Assembly (NCBI RefSeq): GCF_947623445.1
Contig: NC_135247.1
Coordinates: 4,094,501 to 4,158,500, forward strand
DNA from: Clavelina lepadiformis
Taxonomy: Eukaryota > Chordata > Ascidiacea > Aplousobranchia > Clavelinidae
Direction of reading: 5' to 3'
Length of the DNA: 64,000 nucleotides
Both the position numbers and the translations under genes were made by a program. Under the pieces are notes generated by a model. The model ran no database searches and was not told the DNA's origin. It was given only the letters and a program-made list of their open reading frames with translations. Positions 45,111 to 59,538 of the stretch are shown piece by piece. Every line of letters starts with the position of its first letter. The first letter of the stretch is position 1.

Positions 45111-48100
45111 TATGGATGAATGCGTTTGCACGTTAAATATTTTGCTATATACCATAAAGAATGGTATATCTACAATTAATCCAACAATTTGTACAGCTCA
45201 CGTTTTACTTTTTTACCAAAGTAGCATTTATTATACTTGTGAACTGTTATTATTTCATCAGAGAAATTCCTAGATTTGAAGCTATTTTTTACTTACTTCT
45301 ACTTTAATGTTATAATTAACATACAAACCTAACTTACTTTAACCCTAGCTACAACTAACCCTAAATAGCTAAAACCATTTTTTGCATACCCATTCTCCTA
45401 ACCACCCCGCCTACCTAAATCGGCTCTGTGATCTATACATATGCGGCGAAATATGCGCTTTCTTACTTATACAGTACAGCATATTTGTTTTTGAACAACA
45501 TGCACAATATTTATTAAGTGAATTGTGTATGTTATTATTTAGAACTTATAAGAATCCTCACTGCTTTGACTTTTGGTTCCTAATCAAACATTTTACGGAT
45601 TCCTATTAAACATTGTGTGGTCAAAAACTGCTTGAGATTTCGCTGATTTTGATTTGAAATAAAACACCCAAGAAATAAAAAAGAAAATTTGAATGTGAAA
45701 CTGCAAGATTTCGAACAGATTGATCCACTTCTCTTTGAAATATTACCAGCATATCATCAGTTATCAAGCAAAGATTGACAACTGGAACATTTACATTCTA
45801 ATCCAAGTTGTGCTGCCTTAATGCAAGACAAATACTTTGCCTTTTATAGTTTATGAGAGCTGAAAAAAACAACTTTTGGACGTGGTCCAACATTCACAAT
45901 TACTGAAGAACGTAAAAAAAATACAAGAAATAAGGAACAAAAATCCTTCAATGTTCTCTTCTTTATCGGTGATCCATATAAGATGACCTAAGCCATTAAC
46001 AAATACATACAATGAACAAACGAAGCAAAATCACGGAAGTAGCGTCACGCAATGTGAATGTAAGACTGGAAGGCGTTTTAGAGTGTATTTCATAAACGGT
46101 ATGACAGCAAAAATAAATACTTAGACTGACAATCTAGCCGTTTTGCAAATTCAGCCTATCGTGTCAATGCTTGAACTACTAACTAGCCTGTACAAAAGTT
46201 AGGTTGGTAAGTATTTCTGCATTGATCGTGATCATAATTCGCTACTATTGCAGCGAATCGTTTACCAAGGTTTGCCACCACATTTCAGAAACTTATCACA
46301 AACGCAAAGTCTACGTAGCTCAGTAGTACCAAATACTCAACAGCTCTAAACATCAATTCAGGCATAAGTCGGCCATTTCGAAGTTAATAGAAAAGACAGC
46401 TTTGCTCGTTGTCACGTGATTGCTGTAAACAAAAAATGGTCCTAATTGGGCCAATTTCGTATGGAAAAATATACCAGATGGGCACTCAAATTTTCATCAT
46501 CTGAAAACTATTCGGTGAATTTTAAGAATTCGAAATGAGTTAGAAACTAGCTGTTATAAAGTATATGGTGAAAAACGTTTCAACAATATTCATTGTCCGA
46601 CATACCCGCATTGGTTGTTTGTATACTACCTGATTCTGACTAATGTCAGCATAACCGTATCTGTCTTTTGCAAAGGTAGAAGAGCAGATTTGGCGGTCTA
46701 ACTTAACTTCGTTTATAACCTATACTAATGCTAATAACTGCGAATATGCGTTTGTTTCTACTAAAAGTATATTCAATAATTGCTGGATAGCAAGGTGATG
46801 GGCCTACGCATACATCATATAAAACGTGTAACATGAGCAGATAAGGTTTTTTGTAGTTCAAGGACTCAAGACTATTGTACAAGACGGTTGATTTTTGTTT
46901 ATTTTAATTGCTTTAAAATTAAATTAATGCGTGGCAGTTTTACACAGCGCATTTTGCTCATATACTGACACAGATAGTTTATGTGTTCACAAAATCAGAA
47001 CTTATGACTGCCTCAGCTAAAACCATTTTTATGCTATCAGTGTAGGCTTATCCTAAGAAAGAGCTAGGCTAATTTCCAGTTTTTAGGCTTTGAAATACTT
47101 TTTATTATTGTGTGGCTCTAGCGTGTATACACAAATTTGGTGTCAATATTATTTTTTCAAGAGGTCCGTAATGGTAAAACTAACAAAGACGTTAAATGTA
47201 CCAGCCGTATTCGTTTGAGCTTATATTGTGTGTCACTATCACATCAAAATTCTTAACAGTTGCTGTTGGAAAATTTTGTAACATAGCAAAAATCTATGAA
47301 ATATGTAGAATCATTTCCCAAACTTCGGGATTGTGAGACGAAGATCCCATTAACTCAGGTTAATACCAATTTTGTAACTTCATTCTACTTAGTACAGAGA
47401 AATAAGCATATATATGTCTTTAATGTGTACATAATATACAAGACATATTTAGCTCATACGGACATGTATTACATAAATAAGATTTTGTGAATTGTTTTAG
47501 AGAGCAATTTAATACCATGTTTGCTACGGACAATTTGCTATTGATGTATAATGATGTGTATTTTTAGTTGTACCGCTACCTCATCCAAGTTAGTAGACAC
47601 TCAGTCTCGTGCTCATATGAAATATTATGGCATTTTTATTGACTTGAACATGATGGAGAAACTTTCATTAATGGTTTAATATCGGTTTTATAAGGTTTGG
47701 TCTGATGTTTTTCTGCTGCATTAAAGGTTTAATCATACTGTGTGATGGTCTGTCGTTCAGGTAGTCTTGTCTATATCTGTTTATTCGAAGTTTGTCGTAC
47801 CTGTCAGCCTAGATTCTAGACCTAGACAAGATGGCTATCGACACAAAATTCTTACTATAATGATGTCAATCTGCATAATTACCAAACAAAGACCAATATA
47901 CAAGACATGCGAACTCGAACAAAGACAAACTTAGGATCACGTGAGTGGCGAGCACTCATGCGTGTTATGCCGGCGAAAATTACTAGGTAGTAAATATATA
48001 AGATTTTCCACGTCAGAATTGTGACACTAATAAATACCATTATTTATGCACATTGGGTTTTCCTAAATGAACCTTAGAAGAACAACCATTTGACGAATAT

Positions 48101-48676
48101 TCAGCGATTATTGCCCAAATCATTAGTACTTGGGAAGGTTGTTATACTTCCCTAGTAGCAATGTAAGTTATTCGCAACAATGTTTGTCTGAACATCAATT
48201 TATCACAGGCATTTTTCACCTTTCAATTGAAAGATTTCCAAGTGCATAACAAGCTCATATGCAAAGGAAATACTTGTGCTCATGAGTCATGAAAGCATGC
48301 TTGAAATTGTGTGGTGTAATTTTTGAAGATGGTTTTGGGACAAGCGAAAGTTTTTAAAATTCTGTTATTCTAGGATGTTGAGTGTATTTGATTACAGTAT
48401 TTGCCTTTCAACTAATCTTTTTGTTTCTGGTTTGATCAAAATTTTCCATTTTGCGCATTTTTATTCTGCTGTGCTTTACAGTTGAATTAAGATACTTTGT
48501 TATGTTTTACTTTTATTGGTGCTGTTTCCATGTTTAAAAAATTAAAGCAATAAATATATTAATGCCGTTGGTAACTTGTACTGCTCAAGTCAAGTCTACT
48601 GCTAGAAAATAACTAGTGCTATGTAAAAAATATGTATGCAACAGGTTGGTTTTAAACTGCGACACACAAATTTTAG
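45111..48676. other. Intergenic after PLAC8 copy 2
   Basis: The first 900 bases are the tail of tandem unit 2. The stretch 45340-45416 (taaccctagctacaactaac...; gcatacccattctcctaacc) is a dispersed repeat also seen in diverged form near 28377. Beyond 46,100 I see nothing beyond AT-rich sequence and chance open frames. Confidence 0.4.
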
Positions 48677-48684
48677 CATACAGG

Positions 48685-48838
48685 CAGGTTTTTTTTTAAG
48701 GTTTGGTTTGGGTGACCGCTAAGTAGTTTTAAGAGACCAAATTAGCAAGACCAGAGTAGCAAGTCCAAATTTTGGGAAACCGCTGGAGAAATTTGGGGGA
48801 CCGTTTCGGTCCCCCAAAACACCTTAAAAAAAACACTG
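48685..48838. mobile_element. 154-bp hAT-type MITE with 8-bp target duplication
   Basis: Flanked by the perfect 8-base duplication CATACAGG (48677-48684 and 48839-48846). Left end CAGGTTTTTTTTTAAGG..., right end inverse CAGTGTTTTTTTTAAGG...; both continue into ggt..ttgggtgacc / gtgttttgggggacc. Eight-base duplications and CAGTG ends are hAT hallmarks. No coding capacity. Confidence 0.85.
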
Positions 48839-48849
48839 CATACAGGTAC

Positions 48850-51551
48850 GTAAAAATGGCTTGCTTCGTTGAAGTTCAGCGTTTTTAGGTATTATTTCAT
48901 CCTAAGGTATCAAGCTAAATAAAGACAATCGACTCACTTCCGACACGCACCTTGATCTATTTTAGTAAACCTTCATAGTACATGGGTATGATACATGGAT
49001 TGCTGAGAAAACACACAAAAAATCGCCCTAAACTTTCTAAAAATTCCTAATTTGTTCCCAGTCAAATTGGTAATCTTTATCAGAGGAACATTCAATATTC
49101 ACAGGACGTTTTAAAAATCACACACAGTATCTATTTTATTGTTTTAACTACTCAAATCAGAGGTATATCATTCAAAATATGTGGCAAGATAGGCTCACTT
49201 ACACAGTATTTAAATAAAAATAATTTCGGTGGTTGGTTTGACAAAAGTTTTTACCGTTAAGAAGATGACTATTTTTTGAATTCTAACGATGCTTTAGTTT
49301 AATTTACATAGGTTGTTTTTTTTAATTTTTGTTAGAAAATGAGGAATTTTCCGTTGTTAAAGATAGGCGTACCGATGATCTGGGACTATTTTCCTCATTA
49401 TCGAGTTAAAAATGAGACCAATTGTCCGCACAACTTGTGTTTTCTATTAACTTTGGGTGAATTTAGCGACTGGGCAACTGCTACACTACAAATTTGCGTA
49501 TAAAATGGTTAAACCGTAGTCTACAACTTATACTCACTTACAGCATAAGTGTTTTCTTGTGTAATGAAAGAACTGCAATTGAAGGTCACCCACCCTGACT
49601 TGCAAAATATTTCACCGGATATCCGACCGTTGGGGAATTTCCCGCCGCTTACATAGCCTGTAAAACCTTGCGTTCAAAAGTCCAACCACTTCCTGTTGAG
49701 ATAGGCGCATTACGCTTGAAGATAAAAATCTGTTTCTTTAATTCTCTCCTTCGGTGTATATATGTACCGCTTGCATGCTATGATTTAGAGAGAGATAGAA
49801 GGTGACTTTGGCAACCTTTTCTTGTGATCTTGTAACGTTGAGAGATGCGTATTAAGTACAATTGGGCTCTTAAAGCCCTTTTCTTTACATGGCTCTAATA
49901 TTGTTGTTGATACAACAGCTAACTCTGTGGACACACTAAGCATTGTATCCCAGCAGTTATGGAGAAGGGAAAAGGAGATAGAGCTTGAAAAATTTGAAAA
50001 TTGCACCCTCTCAATCCTATTGGAGTAGCCTAACACTATAACTTATTTACTCCTCTAAGGGTGTTGGTAACTTTGCGGTCGCTTTACTCTTCTTTCATTT
50101 GAAGACATTTTTCCATGTTACCTTTTGCTTGCGATTTACTTACTTACCGAAGTCTATCACAAAGAGATGGACAACCTTATTAAATACTATTGATGTTCGT
50201 AGGCTTAACTTACTTCAGATTAACTAAGTCAAAACATGATCAATAACCAGGATTTCCACATTTACATTACAATCTATTTTGTAATATAGTTGTGCATGTG
50301 GAAATAGTTATAACAGCGTTACGATGCCGATAATTGCGCCTATACATCACGCAAATGGTGTAAGAACGCATTAGATGGCTAATAACCAAAACAATAGATT
50401 CTATGGCTTTATCAATCGCTCATAGAACAGATAAAGTGTAGAAGGGCAAGTAGGAAAATTGCAGAGCATTGCTGGATTATTGGAAATGGCATGGCTGAAA
50501 CAGAAAAATTAGCGCGACTTTCAATAAGGTCAGACGAGTATAGGGTTAAAGATACCACGACTGGGGCATCGGCGTCAGTATGACATTGATTGTCCTATTG
50601 ATTTGTTACGTTAAATTTAATATGTCTCCTCAAACGACCGGCGAGGTAGCGAACAATGAAAACGCCCTTAGAATATACATGCGGTGTGACATTAATCAAA
50701 TAATACGATCAACGAACCGTTAATAAATGCCGAAGCTGTAGATACAGTCGCGATACATAAAGTAGCTGTTGAAAAAGCACCTGGTGCAATAATAAAAGAT
50801 GGCTAAGACGTAATGGGTCATTCTGTGCAAGAAAACGTATGGCTAAAGAAGTATTTCTTGCTAATTAATCGTTTTCGACAAGAGGATCTGTTTTTTCCGG
50901 ACTTAAGTAATGTTATTAAAACTTCATGTAAATGAAATAGGATTTTGTTTATCTACCAACAAGGCAGGCATTATTTATGAACTGCTTTCTTTATGTCAAA
51001 TGAGTTTTTCTTCATTTCAACACCTTATCTAATAGCAGCGTTTGGCAAAGCAACTATGGAAAAGGATTAGCTCGCCTTATTGTGTCTGCGTGGCGTTAAA
51101 GCTGTGAGCTCTATTTTTCTTGGAATATACAGCACAATGAGCACATAATGATCAACCGGGCGCCTTGAAGTAGCAAGGCGCGCTAAAAACTACAAGATGT
51201 TCATTGTTCGCATTGTTCGGGGAGTTTTTAAGTGCTTTGCGTTGTTTTGTGTTCATCACTATACACTGCAGTGGCTGCTAAATCATTTTATGATTTTAAG
51301 ATTATCATATAAAAAATAACCTGAAAGATACAGTTTACATTAAGTGAAATATCCGACTTTGTCTAAGTTGCTTGTCTAAAGTGAAATGCAAAAAACACTA
51401 TAACATTGTTTTGGCCTTGCTGTTTCAGGAAAATAGAATAAGTTGGTTGTTTGCGAGTTTAACATTTCAGTACTTGGGCGCACCGGCACATCATTCCACT
51501 CCAATAGCAAAATTAAACTTAAGAGAGAGAAAAGATAACAACGAGCAAGCA
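48850..51551. other. Intergenic upstream of the intermediate filament gene
   Basis: No gene recognised; a minus-strand frame of 83 codons at 49785-50036 has no domain. A TATAAAAA string at 51309-51316 sits about 240 bases before the filament start codon and is a possible TATA box. A short hairpin gcgccttgaagtagcaaggcgc lies near 51160. Confidence 0.35.
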
Positions 51552-54500
51552 ATGGAGGCTCAAAGCGAGAAGAAAGTTTCAGGTATTAGTCGTTATTTCT
51601 GTTTGGTAGCGCTCGTCGACAAGTGAAGATAGTTTCTATCAATCTGGGTTAGTTGAAATGTGAAGCGCAAATTACCATTTGTATACAATATAAAACAATT
51701 CAAATTACTTCACTAATACAATAGCTCGGCGGCATATTTCTGCGTAATTTCATTAGCAAACGATGATGCTGTTCACAAACGTTAGGTGTGATTTTTCAAA
51801 GCCTTTTTCCAAGGACAGACGAGTAAAAAGATGAATTAAGACAGACGATATTGAGGGCGTAATTTCAATTATCGCTGCTTTTTGATTAAAATAATACAAA
51901 GAAAAAGTGCCGAATAACAGAAGCATTGTTTATCTAACATACATAGTCTATAAATGGCATTAGTTTATGGCTTGAAAATTTTTTTCTAGTTCAGAAGATT
52001 AGCATTGGTACATCGAGCAAAACTGTTGAACGGACGGCTTCTAAAAAATCTTACAGCAGCAACAGCAACAACAGCAGTAAGTATCCGTTTTGGTTGAGCT
52101 TCATGTCCGGTGAAACCATCTCAAAAAGAATGTAAATTTGGTTTAACTAAAAGGTTTCTATTGTTTTACTTGACAGACATGTCTAGGTTATCAAGTCCAA
52201 AGGTGCAGGCTTCCAGCTATCAACTTCGGTATGGCGCTCGTAACAGGAACTTCTCTTTCAGTCCAAGGTAAGTGAGAGTTTTGGCAAACCCGGTCATTGT
52301 TAGTGCAGTTATATGACTACAAAATAACGCAATAACCGGTTGTACCATTCTACTTGCAATTAAGGCTAGAATATTTGTTATCGGACGAAAATTTGTAAAG
52401 TGTGAATCTTTTATAGAGACGTAGGGTTAAAACAAACCCGTTTTCAAACAACGATGCACTTTACTGTATGCTTAAGAGACAGTGTTATCGAAAGCTAACA
52501 TTTAGCTTGTAACTAAATCAACTTAACTTGAAATAGCCTACGACCTTGCAAAACGCTTGTCTGCATGGTGATCAACGTAGTTCTAAAATCTTTATCAATG
52601 GTGTTAACACATTTTACAGTACGATATTGGTAAACTAGCTTAACTTATTTCTCATATCTGCACATTTCCTTTACTATAAAAAGAGGTGAAATCGTCTTAC
52701 TTATAACAACAGGAAAGTGTTGCATGTTACATAAGTGAAAGATACGTGGTGTTCATGTCGCGTCGTACATTTGTTTTGCAGACGGGCTGGGGCCGTGGAG
52801 GCTACGGTAACACGAGTTACAGTAAGCGATGGACTGGAATTAACTCCAGCCTTGATATCGTCAAGAGCAGAGGAGAAAGCCGCTCTGGGATCGCTCAATG
52901 ATCGCTTTGTGTCTTACATAGACAAAGTGAGGTCACTGTTGACAAGGAACCAATTGCTCGAAGCCAAAGTAAAACAGGTCCGTTAATAAGCATTGTATAA
53001 ATAGCAAATAAAATCTAACAAAGGATTACAAAACATGCACAAGTTGCTACAGTCTCTCTTTGGTCATTTGAGTCGGTAAACATAACACCGCTTTGGATGC
53101 TGTTATTGATGGAAACAGTTATTGCTTTTGATATAACCCGTTCTGTGTAAAGACTACAGTCAAAGATTAACCTACGTTACCCAGAAAATTTGAGAATCCT
53201 TTGAAATCTTTTTACACAGATCACGACTACACGTGTTATGCGCAATATTCATTACCCTCTTGGTACAATGTACGCCCATATTTACTCTATCATTGGAAAA
53301 CCCAAGTAAAAAAACGCCGACTAACATAGCCTGATGCAACTTTAACAGTTTTACTTCGAAGACGAAAAAACCTAATAGACAAAGCTACATTCACCGAAAA
53401 CAAGTCTAAGTTTAATCTACATGAACGGTAGATTTGTTGGACCGAAGTAGCTTAAAACCACGTAAATCGACGACAAAAATTCCAACATGGCTGAAATGAA
53501 GTCCGGGTTTGTGTCATAGACCGCAATGGTTATCGCAATATTCTATTTTTCTGTTCGGAGTCAGATAGCGTAACTCATAAGCCGACATGTCTTTAGTTGT
53601 AATTTTCCTATGGATAGGCAACGTATACTATAGAGAGCAAAGCTATCAATACACAGACGCAGTCTAAGGCTGAAGCACTTAGACCGCCAACAACGTTTCA
53701 ACAACGCTCATACAAAAACATTTAAACGACCATTCATCATACTGTTCTCCGCGTTGATCTTAAGCGAGCGATCGTTTGTTAACATTTGCAGAGATGATCA
53801 TCGCTGTCAAAAACCGGCCGGTGTTTCTTATGTTTATACCACCCTGAGAGGGATACGTATGGGTCATGTTATGCATATTTGTTTTATCGTAACTTCGTAA
53901 GTTAATATTTAACCGCAACTTATGTATCAATACGAAGTAAACACATGGGTTGATAAAAGAAAACGAATAACGCTCGTTCACTTACAAGGATACTTTGGCA
54001 AACATTTCATACTAACCCTGCCGCAAAACAAATGCAGCATGACGACAACGCCTATATGTAACTCTAACTATCCAACGCAAATCTTCAACTCCCGTTTAAT
54101 AAGGATCATTATTCGCCTCGTTCAACCACAACTTTGAAGATTGACTGTAATTTGTAACTTGCCAGCGGAGGGAGTCGGAAACGTTCAATTCGCAGTTTTA
54201 AACAATTTCAGAGTTAAAGTATATCGTGAAATGTTTTCTTTAGCTCGAGTCAGTCCGAATTGTACCCAGCCGAGCTGGCGATATCTATGACGAACGTTTA
54301 CAACAACTTCAAAGGGACTACGAAGACGTCATGCTGGCAAAATCGAAAGTGGAAATCGAGCTTGAAAATGCTTACAGAGAAGTGGACGATTTTCGAAAAC
54401 AGTAAGTAAAACTTTCTATTTCTCAACTAGTTAGCTATTGCACGTCCTTAGCAACTTTTCTTCAGAAAGTGCATTAAGTAAAATTCACGCTATTTTGTTG

Positions 54501-57500
54501 TTGGCCTAAGTAATGTGTAAAATGGTGGATATATAAAAAAACATTATCAACGATAGACTGGAAAGAGAAATTGAAGATCGCAAAGAAGCTGAAGATGAAG
54601 CTACTTCACTTCGCAAGGATGTTGATCAGGCAACTCTGGATCGAGTTGAACTTGAAGGAAGAGTGGAATCTTTAAGAGAGGAACTGGATCTAGTGCGAAG
54701 AGCAAGCGATGAGGTAACTCCAATTGCTGAAGATTTATTGCACAAGTACTAGGGGCAGTATACTGGCGAAAGTAAAGGAAGAAAAGAACTGATACTTCTC
54801 TCACTTAATAGATCTAAACGTAAAATGTGTTATTGAACGTCACTTCAATAGAAATTTCCAAATCTGTACAATTCATCATCCAAAAGTTTAATGAACAAGT
54901 GGAGTCCCACGTGTATAGTTTATGTCACCTGTTCTATTGTATTGATTTACAGGATATCCGTGCTCTAACGGAACAGCTAGCGGTCATGAACACAGGGGAA
55001 GTGGTGGTAGACGGACCACAAACAACAGATTTGTCAGAATCATTGCGAGATCTGAGATCTGCTTATGAACAACTTACTCAAAACAACAAAGTGGAAATTG
55101 AACATTTCTACAAGTCTAAGGTAAGCGGAAATAACAACACTAACTAGCTTTACTCTTGTCATTCACATGTAAATTGTAGGAAATACCATGTTGTTTACAA
55201 AATTTATGCATTTGACGTAACGTTTAGATTGCCGATCTATCTAACCAAGTTAAGAATGAAAACAATGCCAGCAAAAACAGTAAAACGGAAATTTTGGAAG
55301 TGAAACGTCAGTACCAATCGGTCACCGTTGAACTAGAAGGTTTGCGAAACACGGTAAGTGGTACTTCACAAAGTATAAGATGGGTTGGTGTTTTGTAGTA
55401 CTTCCAAGTGCTACAATGACCTCATGTGAGAATTTCTCAAGGGATTAATTTAAAACTAAGATTTGAAAAATTCGCAATCCTGTTTGCAGAAAACCCTTTT
55501 CTATAACCACTGTCCGCAAATCTAAAGTTTCACACGCTCCGCTAGTTTTCTATAGGAGTAATAGGTTGCATAAGCAACGGACACGATTTCCACAAAGGAA
55601 CGGAGACTAACCTCACGAAATAATACTATTAAGTCACTAAAAAATTTATTCGTTCTTCACAACAGAATGCAGCTCTGGAAACGCAACTGGAAGAATGTGA
55701 AAGCAGATATCACAATGACATGACGAAATTACAGAATACTGCATCGGTAAGAGGAAATAATAACTGCATTTTTTAAAGTTCAAGGTTTTCGTTTAAAGAT
55801 TAGTCATGTTTATGCACATATAGACTCCACCACAACATGTGTAGAATTTTGTTTATCACAGAATCTTGAAGAAGAACTTCAGGATGCTCGCGACAAATCT
55901 CAGAAACAGTTGGTGGACTACAACGCACTGCTGAATGTTAAACTTTCGCTTGACCTTGAAATTCAGACATACAGAAAACTGCTGGAAGGTGAAGAAATCA
56001 GGTAAGTTGACGATCATATAACATCACCGCCTCGATAACATTTAGTACAAATGACACCCTAAAAGAAGTTATATGCTGTTGTTTATTTAAGTAAAGATTA
56101 TTGTTAATGACTGTCGAATGTAATCGCTTGTTTTAATTAGGATGGACAAGACATCCGCTGGAGAGATAAAACTAGAAGGATCAGTGACAAAACGAACCAT
56201 AACCGGTAAGACGCAATAATGTATCGCTGTTTGCTTTGTCTTTACTCTACCTGTAATACTATAACAATGTAGGCAACAGTGGCATGTTTGCGAGAAAGCT
56301 GTTACTAGTGTTTTTTCTCTCGACAATCAGCAGCAATTGCTTGAAATGAACGCTGCAAAGTTTCCATTGATTCCTTGCCGCATTAACTTAGAGCTTACTT
56401 AACCGTTGACTTCAACCATTTAGAAGATACAGTTCAAGACAGAAGTTATCACATGCCAAAACAATATTACACGTTTCTCCCTAACGAGATCGACAGTGAG
56501 GACAGGAAGGCTTCCTGTAGCAAAGCGCAGCGCTCCAAAAACTCATTATATACCTTTACAGACATTTCAAAAAATGAATCGACTTCACGTAATGTCGTCG
56601 ACAATGAACTGGTAGACATGCTGAGCGAAGTCGTAGAAGATTTCAAGTCTGAATCGTCGAGGTCTGAAACGTGGAGTGTGGAAGCAGTTGAAATAGAACC
56701 GCTGGGGGGCGACATTGTGCCACCAAATTAAAATCGGCGCATATTGTCACTGCCGACCTTATATATCTAAATTTAGCGACTATGCACGCATTGTGTACAC
56801 TGTAGATTAGCAATTTTGTAGCAATTTTTTAGGGAAGTTGCAATGTTACGAAAAAATTATTTCTGATATTTTATTTTGGTTGGGACTTCAAACCAATGCA
56901 AATAGAGTAATACACCATCCGAATATTTAAATTTTTATGCTTTTAGAGCTTGATTTTTGTTTCCGCCCAAAGAAGCTCGAACATAACAAATAGCATGATA
57001 GATGCGTTTCTTTCAAGCATATATATTTGTGCACCTTCTAACCTCACCTTTCTAGATGTTTCAAACAATGCATGAAAGGAAATTTTTGTTTAGCTTAATG
57101 AATGACCCAAGTTCTTATTACTTGCAAGTTATCTTCCCAATATTTTGTAGCTTTTTGTTGCCTTAGTTGTGATGCCAAATTTCGATTAACCTCTAAAAAC
57201 ATGCATCAATCCATTCTATACTTGGCAAAGTATTCTAATTTGCAATAATTGTAGTAGTCAGTACAATGTAAACACGTTTTCTGCATCGATTACATGTGAC
57301 ATTAGCGCACTAATTGTAGTAGTTAAATGCTCTCTTCTATCATGACGAAAGTATACAAGAGCATGTACTAACTGTACTAAAAATAGTGTAATATAAAACT
57401 TAAACGCTCTAAGATGAAAGGTTTTGTAGTGGAACGCGGATGAGCAAATGTTAACAGCATTTTAATATAATCACTCCTGGTCTTTCCGTGCTAACTTTCT

Positions 57501-57748
57501 TTATTTTTTTGCAATGCATGCAACTAACACCATACTAACACGTTAGGCAATTTATAAATACAATACAGATTTTAGCACAGTAGAAAATCTCATAAAAGAA
57601 TCAAAACGCTAATGCGCATGTTTTTCTAATCACAGTTGAACAAAGAAAAGTTGTGCATGGAAAGACCAAGGGCAATGATTCCGGATCAGGATCATCATCA
57701 TCATCTTCTTCATCTTCGGCAACCTCCGATTCCGAAAGCGAGATTTAG
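51552..57748 (+). CDS. Cytoplasmic intermediate filament protein, two alternative tails (535 or 470 aa)
   Basis: Exons 51552-51582, 51990-52076, 52177-52267, 52782-52977, 54244-54401, 54557-54713, 54953-55120, 55228-55353, 55666-55746, 55862-56001 and 56141-56205, then either 56424-56731 or 57636-57748. Both last exons start in the phase left by exon 11 and both end in a stop. The head is Ser/Arg-rich ([12 protein letters not shown]). The rod begins at about residue 100 with [20 protein letters not shown] and ends at about 410 with [16 protein letters not shown]. The rod of about 310 residues lacks the extra 42 residues of lamins and protostome filaments, so it is the chordate type. Tail A (to 535) is charged and ends GGDIVPPN. 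Tail B is a short Ser/acid tract ([20 protein letters not shown], then EI). Type III-like is a guess; the subtype needs a tree. Confidence 0.92.
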
Positions 57749-57911
57749 AAAAAAATGATTCGCTTGCTTATTTCGTAGCACCGCGCATAACGCATCTAAC
57801 AAAATTTTGTGTGAACGTCTGATGTATATAATTTGCTAGAATCGTTGCTTTTGCTGCAAAAAACGCTCGCCTGCTAATTATCAAAAACATTTAATAACAA
57901 TTACTGATATA

Positions 57912-57917
57912 AATAAA
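57912..57917 (+). other. Poly(A) signal after the distal filament exon
   Basis: AATAAA 163 bases after the stop of the distal last exon. I see no equally clear AATAAA within 300 bases of the proximal last exon. Confidence 0.5.
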
Positions 57918-57919
57918 TG

Positions 57920-59502
57920 TAATATACCTATTAACTAAAAGTTGCTGTGCTGTATACAGAAAATGAAACTCCGTCTTAGTCCTGTCATTATTTGAATTTG
58001 CATAAAAAGTGCTTCAACGTTTAAATTCTAGCCGCATTTTCAGTCTGCAACGAAACCTTGAGCTGGAACTGAGTGCAAATTGCCAATAGTAAAAAAGAAT
58101 TTTAGCGCACGCTTTGTAGTTCAGTTGCTTTTAAAATATGTTTCAAAAATAGTTTTGCTTATTAAATGCTTAATTTCCTAACTTCAACTGCAGACAACCG
58201 TTGCACTAATTGTAATTAAAATCGCATGCGAAAGTAGTCGTATAATGCATATATAATTATAGATAAATAATGAACGTAGCCTAGGCCGTACTCTTCCCAG
58301 ACAAAAATATATGCACAAAGTGACTTTCTATTCTGAATTTTTAGCAAAACTGTTTTTTTTTCTAAAAAACGCACAAGCTTTTTTGCAATTGTGTAATATA
58401 ACGTGACAAGAAATTCACATTACATCGCTGTCATTCCTACGGAGGTTTCAAAAAGCGCTGATATTATTTTATTGGAAATACACTGCACTGGTGAATGAAA
58501 CAACTGTTTTGCCTGGAATGTTGACGGAATATTTGTGATTAAGTGAAAGCAGGTTGATTCTCCTAATACCACTTGCGTAATCAATGGCGTCATTCACGCC
58601 TTCAAACCGGTATTACGGGTAACCTATAGAAACAGATAAATTTAATCGGATTTAGATTTTGTATAAATCTAAACAAGAAAGTACATTTTTAGTAGAAGAT
58701 GACGTAACAACTAACGAGTATTTCTGCCAAACTCCAATAGTTTTATTAACTGCTGTACTTTGGGGTAGTTTTATCTTGCTTTTAATACCTACAACATGAG
58801 AAAGGTTTACATTTAAAAAAAAAAACGATTTCAAAACATTGAACGCTAATCGCAGAAATGCATCAAACGTTAATACGTACAAGTGAGGATTAAGAAAATG
58901 CTTGTACCAAACTCAAGTATAGCTTCTCGCCGTGATGTCCATTTAACGTAAACCTTGTGTGGGCTATATAAATCTAACTTTGACTATAACAGCAGTTATA
59001 TAAACAAACTGTAAAACGCTGACCTATTGCTGGAAAATATTACATGCATTTCACTTTTTCACGTTTTGGGAGCCTTTGATTAATTGTTATTTATTGATGA
59101 ATAAACTTACTTGGTTATTCAAAGCTATGAAAAGATTTTTTTAATAAAAATTTCTCAAAATGCGCACGATTAAATGTATGAATTAATCATGAGTTCCCTT
59201 AGTCAAGCAAAAAAAACGAGTAGACGATTACACCTAACTGCCAGTAAAGATTGGGAAGGCAAATATTGGAAAACGTTTAAAGATTTGTTTTAGCCTAAAT
59301 TAACATAATTGAATGTTTTGATCAACATGACATATGTGCGGAAAACGTTTGCGTGCGAAGCAAAATGCAAGCCGGCCGTCATATACTAGATTGCCAATGA
59401 AATGGTGGTGTACAGAAGTTACTCGCAAACAAATATATGTTCTACATGCAAACGTTTTTCCAGCCATGCCCACATCAAAAATTATATTACTAGAAACCAG
59501 TT

Positions 59503-59538
<36 letters not shown>

